This document shows, one piece after another, positions 47,240 to 56,846 of a stretch of DNA of 64,000 nt. The DNA lies in contig NZ_FNJA01000003.1 of the NCBI RefSeq assembly GCF_900104385.1, positions 1-64,000 of the forward strand, written 5' to 3'. The notes under the pieces were generated by a model. The model was not told the DNA's origin. It saw only the letters and a list, made by a program, of their open reading frames with translations, and made no database searches. Position 1 is the first letter of the stretch. Every line of letters starts with the position of its first letter. A program made the position numbers and the translations under genes. The DNA comes from Rhodoferax sp. OV413 (GTDB lineage: Bacteria > Pseudomonadota > Gammaproteobacteria > Burkholderiales > Burkholderiaceae_C).

Positions 47240-48404
47240 TTTTTGTTTTCTCCATCAGTGCGGTAAAGCGGTCAAACAGGTACGAGATATCGTGTGGGCC
47301 GGGCGAGGCTTCAGGGTGGCCCTGGAAGCAGAACGCCGGCTTGTCGGTACGGGCCAGGCCTTGCAGCGTGCCGTCAAACAATGACACATGGGTGGCGCGC
47401 AGATTGGCCGGCAGGCTGGCCTGGTCCACGGCAAAACCGTGGTTCTGGCTGGTGATGCTGACACGGCCGTCGTCCAGGTCTTTCACCGGGTGGTTCGCAC
47501 CGTGGTGGCCGAACTTCATCTTGAAGGTCTTGGCGCCACTGGCCAGGGCCATGATCTGGTGGCCCAGGCAGATGCCGAAGGTCGGGATGCCGGTTTCGAT
47601 CAGCTCGCGGGTGGCGGCAATCGCGTAGTCGCAAGGCTCAGGATCGCCGGGGCCGTTGGACAGGAACACGCCATCGGGCTTCAGCGCCAGCACGTCTTTA
47701 GCGCTGGTCTGGGCCGGCACCACGGTGATGCGGCAGCCGCGGCTGGCCAGCATGCGCAGGATGTTGAACTTGACGCCAAAGTCATACGCCACCACATGGA
47801 AGCGCGGCGCGCTCTGGTCACCATAGCCTTGGTGCAGCTGCCATTCGGTCTGGGTCCAGGCGTAGGACTCCTTGGCCGATACCACCTTGGCCAGGTCCAG
47901 GCCGGCCATGCTGGGCGCGCCCTGGGCGGCAGCCACGGCTTGGGCAATCGCCTCGGGCGTGACGTCGTGGCCTGCGGGCAGGGCCAGGATGCAGCCGTTC
48001 TGCGCACCATGGGTACGCAGGTGGCGGGTCAGTTTGCGGGTGTCGAGGTTGGCGATGGCCACCGTCTTTTGCTGGACCAGGTAGTCCGACAAGCTCAGGT
48101 GGCTGCGGAAGTTGGAGGCGACCAGCGGCAGGTCTTTGATGACCAGGCCGGCGGCATGCACGCGGGCGGCTTCAACGTCTTCCACATTGACACCGTAGTT
48201 GCCGATGTGGGGGTACGTCAGGGTGACGATCTGCTGGCAGTAGCTGGGGTCGGTGAGGATTTCCTGGTAGCCGGTCATGGCGGTGTTGAACACCACCTCG
48301 CCCACGGTGGAGCCTGGGGCTCCAATGGAATTGCCAACAAAGACCGTGCCGTCTGCGAGCGCCAGGATGGCGGATGGGAAGGTTCCCTGAAGAGACAAAA
48401 GCAC
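47232..48404 (-). CDS. carA: Carbamoyl-phosphate synthase small subunit
   Basis: A 390-residue glutaminase subunit supplying ammonia to CarB. It begins [20 protein letters not shown] after a GTG start at 48404 with GGAG 6 bp ahead, which fits the family N-terminus better than the upstream ATG at 48446. The class I amidotransferase cysteine is in [11 protein letters not shown] near residue 276, with the His/Glu pair in [11 protein letters not shown] near 360. Confidence 0.95.
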
Positions 48405-48696
48405 TGGGTTCTCCGAAATAGTTACGGGTACGCCCAAGCGGTCCAAGAGAAAACTCTTGCAAATGCTCTGGAAGGGGGTTCGGTAGGACCGGCGCTAGGC
48501 GTACGTGGATGCGGGAAAGCCCACGATTATATCGCCGCCGGCCAGGGCCCCGACCACGCGCCCCTACTTTCCCATGGCCCGCCGACCAGGTTTTACATCT
48601 CATGGATGGGCGGTGAAGCCACCGGGTGCGGATGCCGCGCGCTTGGTCCATAGCGCCGGCCCAGCCAACGGATCGCCAAAATTTAAACGAAATTAG

Positions 48697-48745
48697 CCTC
48701 TAGCGCATATGAATCCAGCGCAAGCAGCTATCAATAGCAGAGCAA
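48697..48745 (+). repeat. Palindromic element in carA-fecI intergenic region
   Basis: CCTCTAGCGCATATGAATCC then AGCGCAAGCAGCTATCAATA then GCAGAGCAA: flank well kept (AGCAGCTATCAATA as in lolA), left core decayed. Confidence 0.75.
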
Positions 48746-48797
48746 ACACCACTCCCCACCGCCGCAGTTTCGCTCAATCATTTCGCATGCAAATACA

Positions 48798-48816
48798 ATT
48801 GCGAATTATTCGCATT
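48798..48816 (+). promoter_or_regulatory. Fur-like operator ahead of fecI
   Basis: ATTGCGAATTATTCGCATT is strongly symmetric (GCGAAT/ATTCGC) and shares GAATTATTCGCAT with the Fur box of the haem operon. It sits 39 bp before the fecI ATG, so the sigma factor gene is probably repressed when iron is ample. Confidence 0.65.
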
Positions 48817-48854
48817 ACTTAAACTGAATTCTCTGCCCTCCCGCGGGCCGCACC

Positions 48855-49382
48855 ATGCTTGCCTCCGAAACCCATTTTCAGGACATTGCCGCGCTCTACC
48901 GCCAGCACCACAGCTGGTTGAACGCGTGGCTACGGCGCAAGCTGGGCTGCTCCGAGCAGGCGGCCGACCTGGCGCACGACACCTTTGTGCGCATCCTGAA
49001 CGCCCGCGCACCGGCCCACGGGCTGGCCCGCCTGGACGCGCCGCGCGCCTACCTCACCACCACGGCACAGCGCCTGCTGGTCGACCGGGCGCGGCACCAG
49101 CGCATCGAGCAGTCTTATCTGGCCGGCCTGGCGGCCATGGCCGGCACCCTGGACGGCGCGCCCTCGCCCGAGGCCGTGCTAATCGCCCTGCAGGCACTGG
49201 AACAGCTGAGCGCCGCACTGCAAAGCCTGCCAGCCAAGGGCCGCGAGGCTTTTTTGCTGCACTACCTGGAAGACGCCAGCCAGCCGGTAATTGCCGCACA
49301 GCTCGGCGTCTCGGTGCGCATGGTGCAGAAATACCTGGCCCAAGGCCTGCTGCGCTGCCACCAGGTGCTGGACCATGGCTAG
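48855..49382 (+). CDS. fecI: FecI-type ECF sigma factor
   Basis: A 175-residue extracytoplasmic-function sigma factor. Region 2 holds HSWLNAWLRRKLGCSEQAADLAHDTFVRIL (shown in parts HSWLNAWLRRKLGCSEQ and AADLAHDTFVRIL) with APRAYLTTTAQRLLVDRARH. Region 4 holds LPAKGREAFLLHYLEDASQ and VSVRMVQKYLAQGL. It should direct transcription of the downstream siderophore receptor. It overlaps fecR by 8 bp. Confidence 0.9.
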   Translation: MLASETHFQDIAALYRQHHSWLNAWLRRKLGCSEQAADLAHDTFVRILNARAPAHGLARLDAPRAYLTTTAQRLLVDRARHQRIEQSYLAGLAAMAGTLDGAPSPEAVLIALQALEQLSAALQSLPAKGREAFLLHYLEDASQPVIAAQLGVSVRMVQKYLAQGLLRCHQVLDHG

Positions 49383-50406
49383 CCTGTCCATTCCCGCGAT
49401 CCCCGACGCCATTGCCGCCCAGGCCGCCGACTGGACGGCGCGCCTCAGCGCTGCCGACCCACTGGAGCGCGACCACGCCCGCGCCGCCTTTGCGGCCTGG
49501 CAGCAGCAAGACCCCTTGCACGCCGCGGCCGCCCAGCGCATGCAGCAGGTGATGGACCGCATGGCCGGCCTGCGCAGCGCCAGCGGCGGCCACCCCGGAC
49601 CGGCGCGCGCAGCCTTCCAGGCGGCCTTCAACCCGGCCAAAAACCCTCCCACCAACCGCCGGCCCAAGCGCCTGGCAGCTCTGCTGGCCCTGGTCATGGC
49701 ACTGGTGCTGCCGGGCTGGCTGGTATGGCAGGCCTACCCGCCCAGCTATATCGCCGCCGACCTGCGCACCGGCACCGGCCAATGGCAGACCCGCACCCTG
49801 GCCGACGGCAGCCGCATCACTCTGGGCAGCGGCAGCGCGGTCGACCTGCACTTTGACCCGCAGCGCCGCACCCTGGTACTGCTGCAAGGCGAGATCCTGG
49901 TCGACGTGGCCCACGATGCGCAACGCCCGTTTGTGGTGGAAACCGCGCAGGGCCGCATCCGCGCCCTGGGCACGCGCTTCAGCGTGGACACCCAGCCGGG
50001 CAGCACGCTGCTGACCATGCTGGAGTCCAGCGTCTGGGTGCAAACCGCGGCACAGAGCGGCAGCGATGGCACCGCCATCCAGGCCGGCCAGCGCGTGCGC
50101 ATCCGCGCCGACGGCCTGGGCCCGGTCGAGGCGGTAGATGTGCGCAGCGTGCAGGACGCCTGGAAGTTCCACCAGCTGGTGGCCCGCGACCAGCCGCTGC
50201 CCGAGGTGCTGGACGTTTTGGGTCGGCACCGGCCGGGCCGCATCGTCTACGACCGCGCGCAGCTGCAGGACATCCGCATGCTGGCCGTGCTGCCGCTGGA
50301 CGATACCGACCGCGCGCTGCAACTGCTGACCGACAGCCTGCCCGCTCTGCGCGTGCGCCGCCTGACGCCGTATCTGGTGCTGGTCGATGCACCTAGCCAA
50401 CCCTGA
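49375..50406 (+). CDS. fecR: FecR-type anti-sigma/sigma regulator
   Basis: A 343-residue single-pass inner-membrane regulator. The cytoplasmic N-terminus has AAQAADWTARLSAADPLERD and AAFAAWQQQDPLHAAA, the helix LAALLALVMALVLPGWLVW is near residue 100, and the periplasmic FecR domain has LADGSRITLGSGSAVDLHF and LLQGEILVDVAHDAQRPFVV. The end resembles a secretin-TonB N-terminal-like segment. It senses the receptor signalling domain and releases FecI. Confidence 0.9.
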   Translation: MASLSIPAIPDAIAAQAADWTARLSAADPLERDHARAAFAAWQQQDPLHAAAAQRMQQVMDRMAGLRSASGGHPGPARAAFQAAFNPAKNPPTNRRPKRLAALLALVMALVLPGWLVWQAYPPSYIAADLRTGTGQWQTRTLADGSRITLGSGSAVDLHFDPQRRTLVLLQGEILVDVAHDAQRPFVVETAQGRIRALGTRFSVDTQPGSTLLTMLESSVWVQTAAQSGSDGTAIQAGQRVRIRADGLGPVEAVDVRSVQDAWKFHQLVARDQPLPEVLDVLGRHRPGRIVYDRAQLQDIRMLAVLPLDDTDRALQLLTDSLPALRVRRLTPYLVLVDAPSQP

Positions 50407-50613
50407 GCGCCAGCAGCCATGCAGACCCGCTGCCCCACATATTTTCAAAAACAGGTTCGTGTTTCCGCGTCTCGTGCGTCAAGGCAGGGGTACGCGACGA
50501 AAAACGGACCGCTAGGCCGCCTGGATGCACCTCACCCTCTTCCAGGCACATGCGTTAGCTGGTTCCCGGTTTCGTTTTTTCTACAAAACGGCCACAACAA
50601 GGACCACTCAACC

Positions 50614-52989
50614 ATGCAGCCCCTGACCCTGAAAACCGCCCGCCGCCCCCTGGCCCTGGCCATCCAGCTGGCCCTGGCCGCCACCCTGGCCACGGGCGTG
50701 CACGCCCAGACCTCCACGCCGCCAGCCGCCACGTCTTACGACATTCCGGCCAGCAGCCTGGTCGATGCGCTGAGCCGCTTCGCCCAGCAGTCGGGCGTGG
50801 CCATCGCCATCGAGGCCGACAAGCTCAAGGGCCTGCAAACCCCCGGCCTGCGCGGCAGCTATGGCGTGGAAGAAGGCTTTGGCCTGCTGCTGCGCGGCAG
50901 CGGCTATGCACTGGGCAAGACCGCGGCCGGCTATCTGCTGCTGCCGGCGCCCCAGGCAAGCCCAGGCCCGACCGCCACGCTGCCCGCGGTCACCGTCACC
51001 GCCGCGGCAACGCCCGAGGCGCCAGGTCTGCGAGCCCGGCTCAGCGCCGGCGCCCTGGGCACGCGCAGCCAGCTGGAAACACCGCTGTCCACCACGGTGG
51101 TGACGCGCGAGGAACTGTCACAGCGGCAAATCTCCAAGCTTGGCGATGTGTTCGCCCTGGACGCCGGCGTGACCGACAACAGCGGCGCCTACAGCAGCTG
51201 GGCCACTTACGTGACGGTGCGCGGCCTGGACCTGGACTGGCAAAACGCCTACCGCATCGACGGCAAACCCTTCCTCAGCTACGCCATCACCCTGCCCTAC
51301 GAGCACTTCGAGCAGATCGAGCTGCTCAAGGGCTCCTCGGGCTTTCTGTACGGCTTTGGCTCGCCGGGCGGGCTGATCAACTATGTGAGCAAGCAGCCCA
51401 CCGATGAGCCGCTGCGCAGCATCGAGCTCGGCTACAAGACCAATAACATCTGGAGCCAGAGCGTCGATCTGGGTGGCCGCTTCGGCAATGACAAGCAGTT
51501 CGGCTACCGCCTGAACGCCGTCAATGAAAACGGCAAGACCTTCAACGACGGCACGATAGACCGCCAGTCGCTGTCGCTGGCACTCGACGCGCGACTCACG
51601 CCCGACCTGGTGTGGAACTTCGATTCCCTGTACCAAAAGCGCAAGACCGAAGGCCAAGGCCCATCCATCTCGGCCGCGCAACTCAGCGGCAGCAGCCTGC
51701 CGAACAGCGTGCTGGGCGACAGCCAGCAGCTGCTGAGCGGCGGCCAGTTTCTCGACACCGATTTCCTGTTCACCTCCACCGGCCTGAAGTACCAGATCGC
51801 CCCCGACTGGACGGCCAGCACCCACTACAGCTACAGCACCTCCAAGCGCAGCCGCAACGAAAGCATCCTCTACCTGCAGGACGCGGCCGGCAACTACAAC
51901 GAGAACCGCTCCGACACCCGCGAAGGCCACCGCTTCGACCAGTGGCAGCTGATGCTGGAGGGCAAGGCCCGCACCGGCACGCTAACGCACCAGTTGGTGT
52001 TTGGCGCGGCCTGGCAAAAGCAGCTGAACGACTACAGCAGCAATGGCGTCTGGGCCACGCTGGGCACGGGCAACATCTTCGCGGCCAACACCAACAACTA
52101 CACCAGCCTGGGCAACCTGAACCTGTACCGCGCCGGCGACATCAGCCAGAAAGCCGTGTTTGCCAGCGACACGCTGAGCCTGTCCGAGCGCTGGTCGGTG
52201 CTGGCCGGCCTGCGCCACACCCGCTACGCGCAAAACGACTACAACCTCGACGGCAGTAGCCTGAGTCGCTACGCCGACAGCGTGACCACGCCGACCCTGG
52301 CGCTGATGTTCAAACCGCAGGCCCACACCATGGTCTACACCAGCTACATGCAGTCGCTGGAGCCGGGCAAGACCGTAGGCAGCACCTATGCCAATGCCAA
52401 TCGGCTGCTGGACCCGCTGACCAGCAAGCAGTACGAGATCGGCGTCAAGTCCGAACAGGAGCGCTGGAGCGCCACCGCCGCGCTGTTCCGCATCGAGCGG
52501 CCCAGCGAGTATGCGAACGCCAGCAATGTGCTGGTGCAGGACGGCGAATCCCGCTACCAGGGCCTGGAGCTGGGCGCCAGCACCCGGGTCGGCGCGCAAT
52601 GGCAGCTGGGCGGCAACCTGATGCTGCTGGACACCGCCTACAACAAGGGCATTGCCAACATCGGCAAGCGCGTGGCCGGGGCCCCCGAGTGGATGGCTAC
52701 CGCCCGCCTCGCCTACAAGGTGGCGCAGGTACCCGGGCTGGACCTGACCGCCGACGCCAAGTTCACCGGCAATGTGATGCTGAATGCCGCCAACAGCGTG
52801 CAGGTCGGTGGCCACACCGTGCTCAACCTGGGCGCCAGCTACAGCCTGAACCTCGGCGGCTACGCCACCACCCTGAGGGCCAGCGTCAACAACGCCGCCA
52901 ATGCGCGCTTCTGGGAATACCAGTACGCCAACTGGATCAAACCCGCGGACCCGCGCAGCCTCAGCTTGAGCGCCCGCTTCGACTTCTGA
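50614..52989 (+). CDS. TonB-dependent ferric-siderophore receptor with signalling domain
   Basis: A 791-residue receptor. The signal peptide ends LATGVHAQ. Residues about 42-115 form an STN signalling domain (YDIPASSLVDALSRFAQQSG, LRGSYGVEEGFGLLLRGSGY) that contacts FecR. A TonB-box-like ATLPAVTVTAA follows, then a plug with VTVRGLDLDWQNAYRIDGKP and LLKGSSGFLYGFGSPGGLIN, then the barrel ending LSARFDF. This is the FpvA/FoxA/FecA transducer type. The 207 bp before it should hold a FecI-dependent promoter that I cannot define reliably. Confidence 0.92.
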   Translation: MQPLTLKTARRPLALAIQLALAATLATGVHAQTSTPPAATSYDIPASSLVDALSRFAQQSGVAIAIEADKLKGLQTPGLRGSYGVEEGFGLLLRGSGYALGKTAAGYLLLPAPQASPGPTATLPAVTVTAAATPEAPGLRARLSAGALGTRSQLETPLSTTVVTREELSQRQISKLGDVFALDAGVTDNSGAYSSWATYVTVRGLDLDWQNAYRIDGKPFLSYAITLPYEHFEQIELLKGSSGFLYGFGSPGGLINYVSKQPTDEPLRSIELGYKTNNIWSQSVDLGGRFGNDKQFGYRLNAVNENGKTFNDGTIDRQSLSLALDARLTPDLVWNFDSLYQKRKTEGQGPSISAAQLSGSSLPNSVLGDSQQLLSGGQFLDTDFLFTSTGLKYQIAPDWTASTHYSYSTSKRSRNESILYLQDAAGNYNENRSDTREGHRFDQWQLMLEGKARTGTLTHQLVFGAAWQKQLNDYSSNGVWATLGTGNIFAANTNNYTSLGNLNLYRAGDISQKAVFASDTLSLSERWSVLAGLRHTRYAQNDYNLDGSSLSRYADSVTTPTLALMFKPQAHTMVYTSYMQSLEPGKTVGSTYANANRLLDPLTSKQYEIGVKSEQERWSATAALFRIERPSEYANASNVLVQDGESRYQGLELGASTRVGAQWQLGGNLMLLDTAYNKGIANIGKRVAGAPEWMATARLAYKVAQVPGLDLTADAKFTGNVMLNAANSVQVGGHTVLNLGASYSLNLGGYATTLRASVNNAANARFWEYQYANWIKPADPRSLSLSARFDF

Positions 52990-53005
52990 CAAGGTAAACC
53001 TCCGC

Positions 53006-54271
53006 ATGCGTTCGCTACTCGTTCTCGTCCACCGTTGGTCCGGGCTGTTCATCGCCGGCTTCCTGTTCATCTCGGGCCTGACCGGCGCGGTGATCTCCTG
53101 GGACCACGAGCTCGACGCGTGGCTGAACCCGCACCTCACCGAGGCGCACAGCGTCGGCCCGGCGCTGCCACCGCTGGAGCTGGTACGCCAGATCGAGGCC
53201 CGGCATCCGACGGTACAGGTCGGCTTCGTGCCGCTGGCGGTGGAGCCCGGCCATTCGCTGGCCTTCGGCGTCGAGCCCCGCGTCGACCCGACCACCGGCG
53301 CACTATTCCAGCCAGGTTTCAACCAGGTGTTTGTCGACCCGGTATCGGGCGCCGAGCTGGGCCGGCGCGAATGGGGCGCGGTCTGGCCGATCCAGAAGGA
53401 CAACTTCATTTCCTTCCTCTACGTGCTGCACTACAGCCTGCACATGCCGGCCTTCTGGGGCATAGACCGCTGGGGCGTGTGGCTGCTGGGCGTGGTGGCC
53501 CTGGTCTGGACGGTAGATTGCTTCACCGGCTTCTACCTGACGCTGCCGCCACCCAAGACCGGGCCGGCCGCGCCGCGCAAAACCTGGTGGCAGCGCTGGA
53601 AGCTGGCCTGGAAGGTCCGCTGGAAGAACGGCACCTACAAGCTGAACTTCGACCTGCACCGCGCCGGCAGCCTGTGGACCTGGGCGCTGCTGTTCATCGT
53701 GGCCTTTACCGCGTTCTCGCTGAACCTGTACCGCGAGGTGTTCTTCCCGGTGATGTCGCTGGTCTCCAACGTCACGCCCTCGCCTTTCGACACCCGCCAG
53801 CCGCGCCCTGAGAACCAGCCGCTGGTCGCCCAGCTCGGCTACGCCCAGGCACTGGACGCGGCGCGACTGGAAGCCACGCAGCGCGGATGGGCCGAGCCCA
53901 CGGGTTCGGTGTTCTATGCGCGCAGCTTCGGCATTTACGGCGTGGCCTTCTTCCAGCCGGAGGACGACCACGGCGCGGGCGGTGTCGGCCACCGCACCCT
54001 GTACCTGGACGGCCAGGACGGGCGCATCCTGGGCGAGCGCGAACCCTGGAAGGGCACGGCCGCCGACATCTTCGTCCAGGCCCAGTTCCCGCTGCATTCG
54101 GGCCGCATCCTGGGCTTGCCTGGGCGCATCCTGATCTCGCTGATGGGCCTGGTAGTGGCCATGCTCAGCGTGACCGGGGTGTATATCTGGCTGAAAAAGC
54201 GGCGGGCACGGGTAAAGGCCGGCGCAACCGCTGCAGTGCGCAACTACCCGGCATCTACCGTTTATAAGTAA
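53006..54271 (+). CDS. PepSY-domain inner-membrane protein, probable siderophore reductase
   Basis: A 421-residue membrane protein of the PepSY-associated TM family. The N-terminal helix holds LLVLVHRWSGLFIAGFLFIS with the HRW motif, a second is WLLGVVALVWTVDCFTGFYL, a third is WTWALLFIVAFTAFSLNLYR, and the last is ILISLMGLVVAMLSVTGVYI. Periplasmic PepSY-like parts lie between. Such proteins next to siderophore receptors (FsrB/FoxB/PiuB-like) help release iron by reduction. It is 16 bp after the receptor and co-transcribed. Confidence 0.85.
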   Translation: MRSLLVLVHRWSGLFIAGFLFISGLTGAVISWDHELDAWLNPHLTEAHSVGPALPPLELVRQIEARHPTVQVGFVPLAVEPGHSLAFGVEPRVDPTTGALFQPGFNQVFVDPVSGAELGRREWGAVWPIQKDNFISFLYVLHYSLHMPAFWGIDRWGVWLLGVVALVWTVDCFTGFYLTLPPPKTGPAAPRKTWWQRWKLAWKVRWKNGTYKLNFDLHRAGSLWTWALLFIVAFTAFSLNLYREVFFPVMSLVSNVTPSPFDTRQPRPENQPLVAQLGYAQALDAARLEATQRGWAEPTGSVFYARSFGIYGVAFFQPEDDHGAGGVGHRTLYLDGQDGRILGEREPWKGTAADIFVQAQFPLHSGRILGLPGRILISLMGLVVAMLSVTGVYIWLKKRRARVKAGATAAVRNYPASTVYK

Positions 54272-54276
54272 AAACA

Positions 54277-54325
54277 GGCTCTGGCGCAGGTAGATCCTGC
54301 GCTAGCAGCTACGATAACAGTAGCA
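54277..54325 (+). repeat. Palindromic element between convergent PepSY and spoU genes
   Basis: GGCTCTGGCGCAGGTAGATC then CTGCGCTAGCAGCTACGATA then ACAGTAGCA: core GCGCAGGTAGATCCTGCGC self-pairs. It starts 5 bp after the PepSY stop and ends 10 bp before the spoU stop, so it may terminate both. Confidence 0.85.
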
Positions 54326-54335
54326 AAACCGGAAT

Positions 54336-55112
54336 TTAGCGCTGGCCTATGGCCGAGGCATGCAGGCAGATGGCCGCCGCCGCCGCCACGTTCAGCGACT
54401 CCTCGCCGCCCGGCTGGCCTATGCGCACCGCGATCTGGGCGCGCGCCTGCAGGGCCGGACCCACGCCCTGGCCTTCGTGGCCCATGGCCCAGGCGCAGGG
54501 AAAAGGCAGCTTCTGGTCTTGCAGCAGCGCGCCCTGGTGCGAGCTGGTGACCACCAGGGGCACGGTCAGCGCCTCCAGCGCCTCGGGCTCCAGGCCTTCG
54601 ATCAGGCGCAGGCCGAAATGTGCGCCCATGCCGGCGCGCAGCACCTTGGGGCTCCACAGCGCCGCCGTGCCCTTGAGCGCGATGATCTGCTTGAAGCCGA
54701 AGGCGCCGGCGCTGCGCAGGATGGAGCCAACGTTGCCGGCGTCCTGCACGCGGTCGAGGATGACGCTGGCAGCTGCCGGGTCCAGCGCAGTGGCGCTAGG
54801 CAAGTCGACGACAAAACCCATGGGCGCCGGCGATTCCAGGCTGCTCAGGTCGGCCAGCAGTTTGTCGGCCATCACTATGGTTTTAATAGCTGCCTGCGCA
54901 TATTGCGCCTGCGCTTGGGGCCAAAAAGACTCTGAAAACACCGCCAGCGCCGGCTTCCAGCCGCGGGCCAAGGCGGCGCGGCACAGGTGGTCGCCTTCCA
55001 GCCAAACGCGGCCCTGCTTGCGGTAGGCCGTGCTGTCCTGCGACAAGCGGCGCAGCTCTTTCAGCAGCGGGTTGTCGCGCGACTGGATGTGGGTGATGGG
55101 GTCAGAACTCAT
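54336..55112 (-). CDS. SpoU/TrmH-family RNA 2'-O-methyltransferase
   Basis: A 258-residue SPOUT enzyme. Motif 1 is [20 protein letters not shown] near residue 118, motif 2 MGHEGQGV near 211, motif 3 [15 protein letters not shown] near the end. The N-terminus ([20 protein letters not shown]) resembles the rRNA-binding part of RlmB/TsnR-like enzymes. The target is probably rRNA but not defined. Its start overlaps rnhB by 4 bp. A palindromic element is in frame at residues about 65-80. Confidence 0.88.
   Translation of the reverse strand: MSSDPITHIQSRDNPLLKELRRLSQDSTAYRKQGRVWLEGDHLCRAALARGWKPALAVFSESFWPQAQAQYAQAAIKTIVMADKLLADLSSLESPAPMGFVVDLPSATALDPAAASVILDRVQDAGNVGSILRSAGAFGFKQIIALKGTAALWSPKVLRAGMGAHFGLRLIEGLEPEALEALTVPLVVTSSHQGALLQDQKLPFPCAWAMGHEGQGVGPALQARAQIAVRIGQPGGEESLNVAAAAAICLHASAIGQR
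54873..54920 (+). repeat. Palindromic element inside the spoU gene
   Basis: ATCACTATGGTTTTAATAGC then TGCCTGCGCATATTGCGCCT then GCGCTT. On the coding strand the frame gives [13 protein letters not shown]. Confidence 0.75.
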
Positions 55113-55726
55113 CGCAATGCCAGAGCCACGGGGGCGAATGTTTTACGGTGCAGCGGGCAGGCCCCATGGGCTTGCAGCGCCGCCAGATGGGCGGCCGTGC
55201 CATAGCCCTTGTGGCCCGCAAAGCCGTACTGCGGATAGTCCAGGTCGACCTGGGCGCACCAGCGGTCCCGCGTCACCTTGGCCAGGATCGAGGCCGCCGA
55301 GATCGCCGGCACCAGGGAGTCGCCTTTGACGATAGCGTCGCTGGTCATGCTCAGGGTGGGCAGGCGGTTGCCGTCGACCAGCACATGGCCGGGCTTGAGG
55401 CGCAGGCCGGTGACGGCGCGCTGCATGGCCAGCATGGTGGCCTGCAGGATGTTGAGGCGCTCGATTTCTTCCACGCTGGCTTCGGCAATCGAGCAGCACA
55501 AGGCTTTGGCCAGGATTTCGTCGAACAGCTGCTCGCGCCGCTTGGCGGTCAGCTTCTTGGAATCGGCCAGGCCGCGGATCGGGCGCAAATCGTCCAGGAT
55601 CACCGCCGCGGCCACCACCGGCCCGGCCAGCGGGCCGCGGCCGGCCTCGTCCACGCCGGCGACCAGGCCGCGCGGGCCCCAGGCCAGCGGAACCTGTTCA
55701 GGCGCTGATAATTTTTTCGATGGCAT
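55109..55726 (-). CDS. rnhB: Ribonuclease HII
   Basis: A 205-residue enzyme that cuts RNA in RNA-DNA hybrids. [20 protein letters not shown] gives the Asp-Glu pair, [15 protein letters not shown] follows, [10 protein letters not shown] supplies the third acid and [13 protein letters not shown] is the family motif. The ATG at 55726 lies 29 bp inside the lpxB end; a longer frame to 55789 has no family similarity. Confidence 0.93.
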   Translation of the reverse strand: MPSKKLSAPEQVPLAWGPRGLVAGVDEAGRGPLAGPVVAAAVILDDLRPIRGLADSKKLTAKRREQLFDEILAKALCCSIAEASVEEIERLNILQATMLAMQRAVTGLRLKPGHVLVDGNRLPTLSMTSDAIVKGDSLVPAISAASILAKVTRDRWCAQVDLDYPQYGFAGHKGYGTAAHLAALQAHGACPLHRKTFAPVALALR

Positions 55727-56846
55727 CGGTGGCAAGCTGGGCGGTATCGCGCTGCAGCGTGTGGTGCAGCGCGGTGAATTTTTCTTCAAGAGCGGTGATT
55801 TTCGCAGAGCCCTTGGCGTCCAGCCACTGCAGCGTAGCGGCAGCCAGGGCCTGCGGCGTGGCCGCGTCCTGCAGCAGCTCGGGTACCACGAAGTCGGCGC
55901 ACAAGATGTTCGGCAGGCCCACCCAGGGCTGCAGCTGCTTGCGCTGCATCAGCTTCCAGGACAGCCAGTGCATGTTGTAGGCAATCACCATCGGCCGCTT
56001 GAACAGCGCCGCCTCCAGAGTCGCCGTGCCGCTGGCGATCAGGGTCACGTCGCAGGCGGCCAGCACGGTGTGCGACTGGCCAGCGACGATCTGGATGCGA
56101 CCGGCCATGCCTGCCTCAGTGGCGATGGCTTCGATGCGCTGTTTCAGCGAGGGAATCGCCGGCACTACAAATTTAATAGCTGGTCGCGCAAGCAGCATCT
56201 GCGCTGCAGCCTGAAAGAACCGCAAAGCCAGGTATTTGATTTCAGACTGCCGGCTGCCGGGCAGGATGGCAACCACATCGTCACCGTCGCCCAAGCCCAG
56301 CTTCTGCCGTGCGGCTGCGCGGTCGGGGTTGAGCGGGATCACGCTGGCCAGTGGGTGGCCGACATAGGTGGCGGCAATGCCGTGCTCGGCCAGCAAGGCC
56401 GGCTCGAACGGGAAGATGCACAGCACGTGGTCGGCCGCGCGGCGGATCTTCTCCACCCGGTCGGCGCGCCAGGCCCAGATCGACGGGCAGACAAAATGCA
56501 CGGTGGGCACGCCCTGGGCCTTCAGCGCGGCTTCCAGGCCCAGGTTGAAGTCGGGCGCATCCACGCCGATGAACGCCGCCGGGCGCTCTTGCAGCAGGCG
56601 TTCGCGCAGCTGCTTGCGGATGTTGATCAACTCGTACAAGCGCAGGAACACGTCCATGTTGTAGCCGTGCACGGCCAGCTTGTCGCTGGGCCAGGCAGCC
56701 TGGAAGCCGCGCTTGGCCATCTGCGGACCGCCGATGCCGGTGGATTGCAGGTCGGGCCAATGCGCACGCAAGCCGTCCAGCACCAGGCCGGCGAGCAGGT
56801 CGCCAGAGGCCTCGCCGGCCACCATGGCGATGCGGGGCGCGGGCAT
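55698..56846 (-). CDS. lpxB: Lipid-A-disaccharide synthase LpxB
   Basis: A 382-residue peripheral membrane glycosyltransferase that joins UDP-diacylglucosamine and lipid X. It starts [20 protein letters not shown], has [14 protein letters not shown] near residue 95, [16 protein letters not shown] near 130 and the nucleotide-binding [18 protein letters not shown] near 270. Start and lpxA stop share one base. A palindromic element encodes residues about 213-228 ([12 protein letters not shown]). Confidence 0.95.
   Translation of the reverse strand: MPAPRIAMVAGEASGDLLAGLVLDGLRAHWPDLQSTGIGGPQMAKRGFQAAWPSDKLAVHGYNMDVFLRLYELINIRKQLRERLLQERPAAFIGVDAPDFNLGLEAALKAQGVPTVHFVCPSIWAWRADRVEKIRRAADHVLCIFPFEPALLAEHGIAATYVGHPLASVIPLNPDRAAARQKLGLGDGDDVVAILPGSRQSEIKYLALRFFQAAAQMLLARPAIKFVVPAIPSLKQRIEAIATEAGMAGRIQIVAGQSHTVLAACDVTLIASGTATLEAALFKRPMVIAYNMHWLSWKLMQRKQLQPWVGLPNILCADFVVPELLQDAATPQALAAATLQWLDAKGSAKITALEEKFTALHHTLQRDTAQLATDAIEKIISA
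56163..56210 (+). repeat. Palindromic element inside lpxB
   Basis: CACTACAAATTTAATAGCTG then GTCGCGCAAGCAGCATCTGC then GCTGCAGC. Flank intact, core partly decayed. The coding frame (CCA GCT ATT AAA TTT GTA GTG) is the same as in spoU. Confidence 0.65.

Larger units (their letters stand above)
48405..48854. promoter_or_regulatory. 450-bp divergent control region between carA and fecI
   Basis: No gene is supported here. Leftward, a perfect TATAAT (48531-48526) is a candidate carA -10, which would give a leader of about 115 nt, though its -35 is poor. Rightward it holds a palindromic repeat copy (48697-48745) and a Fur-like box (48798-48816) before fecI. I could not recognise a pyrimidine or arginine operator. 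Confidence 0.5.
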
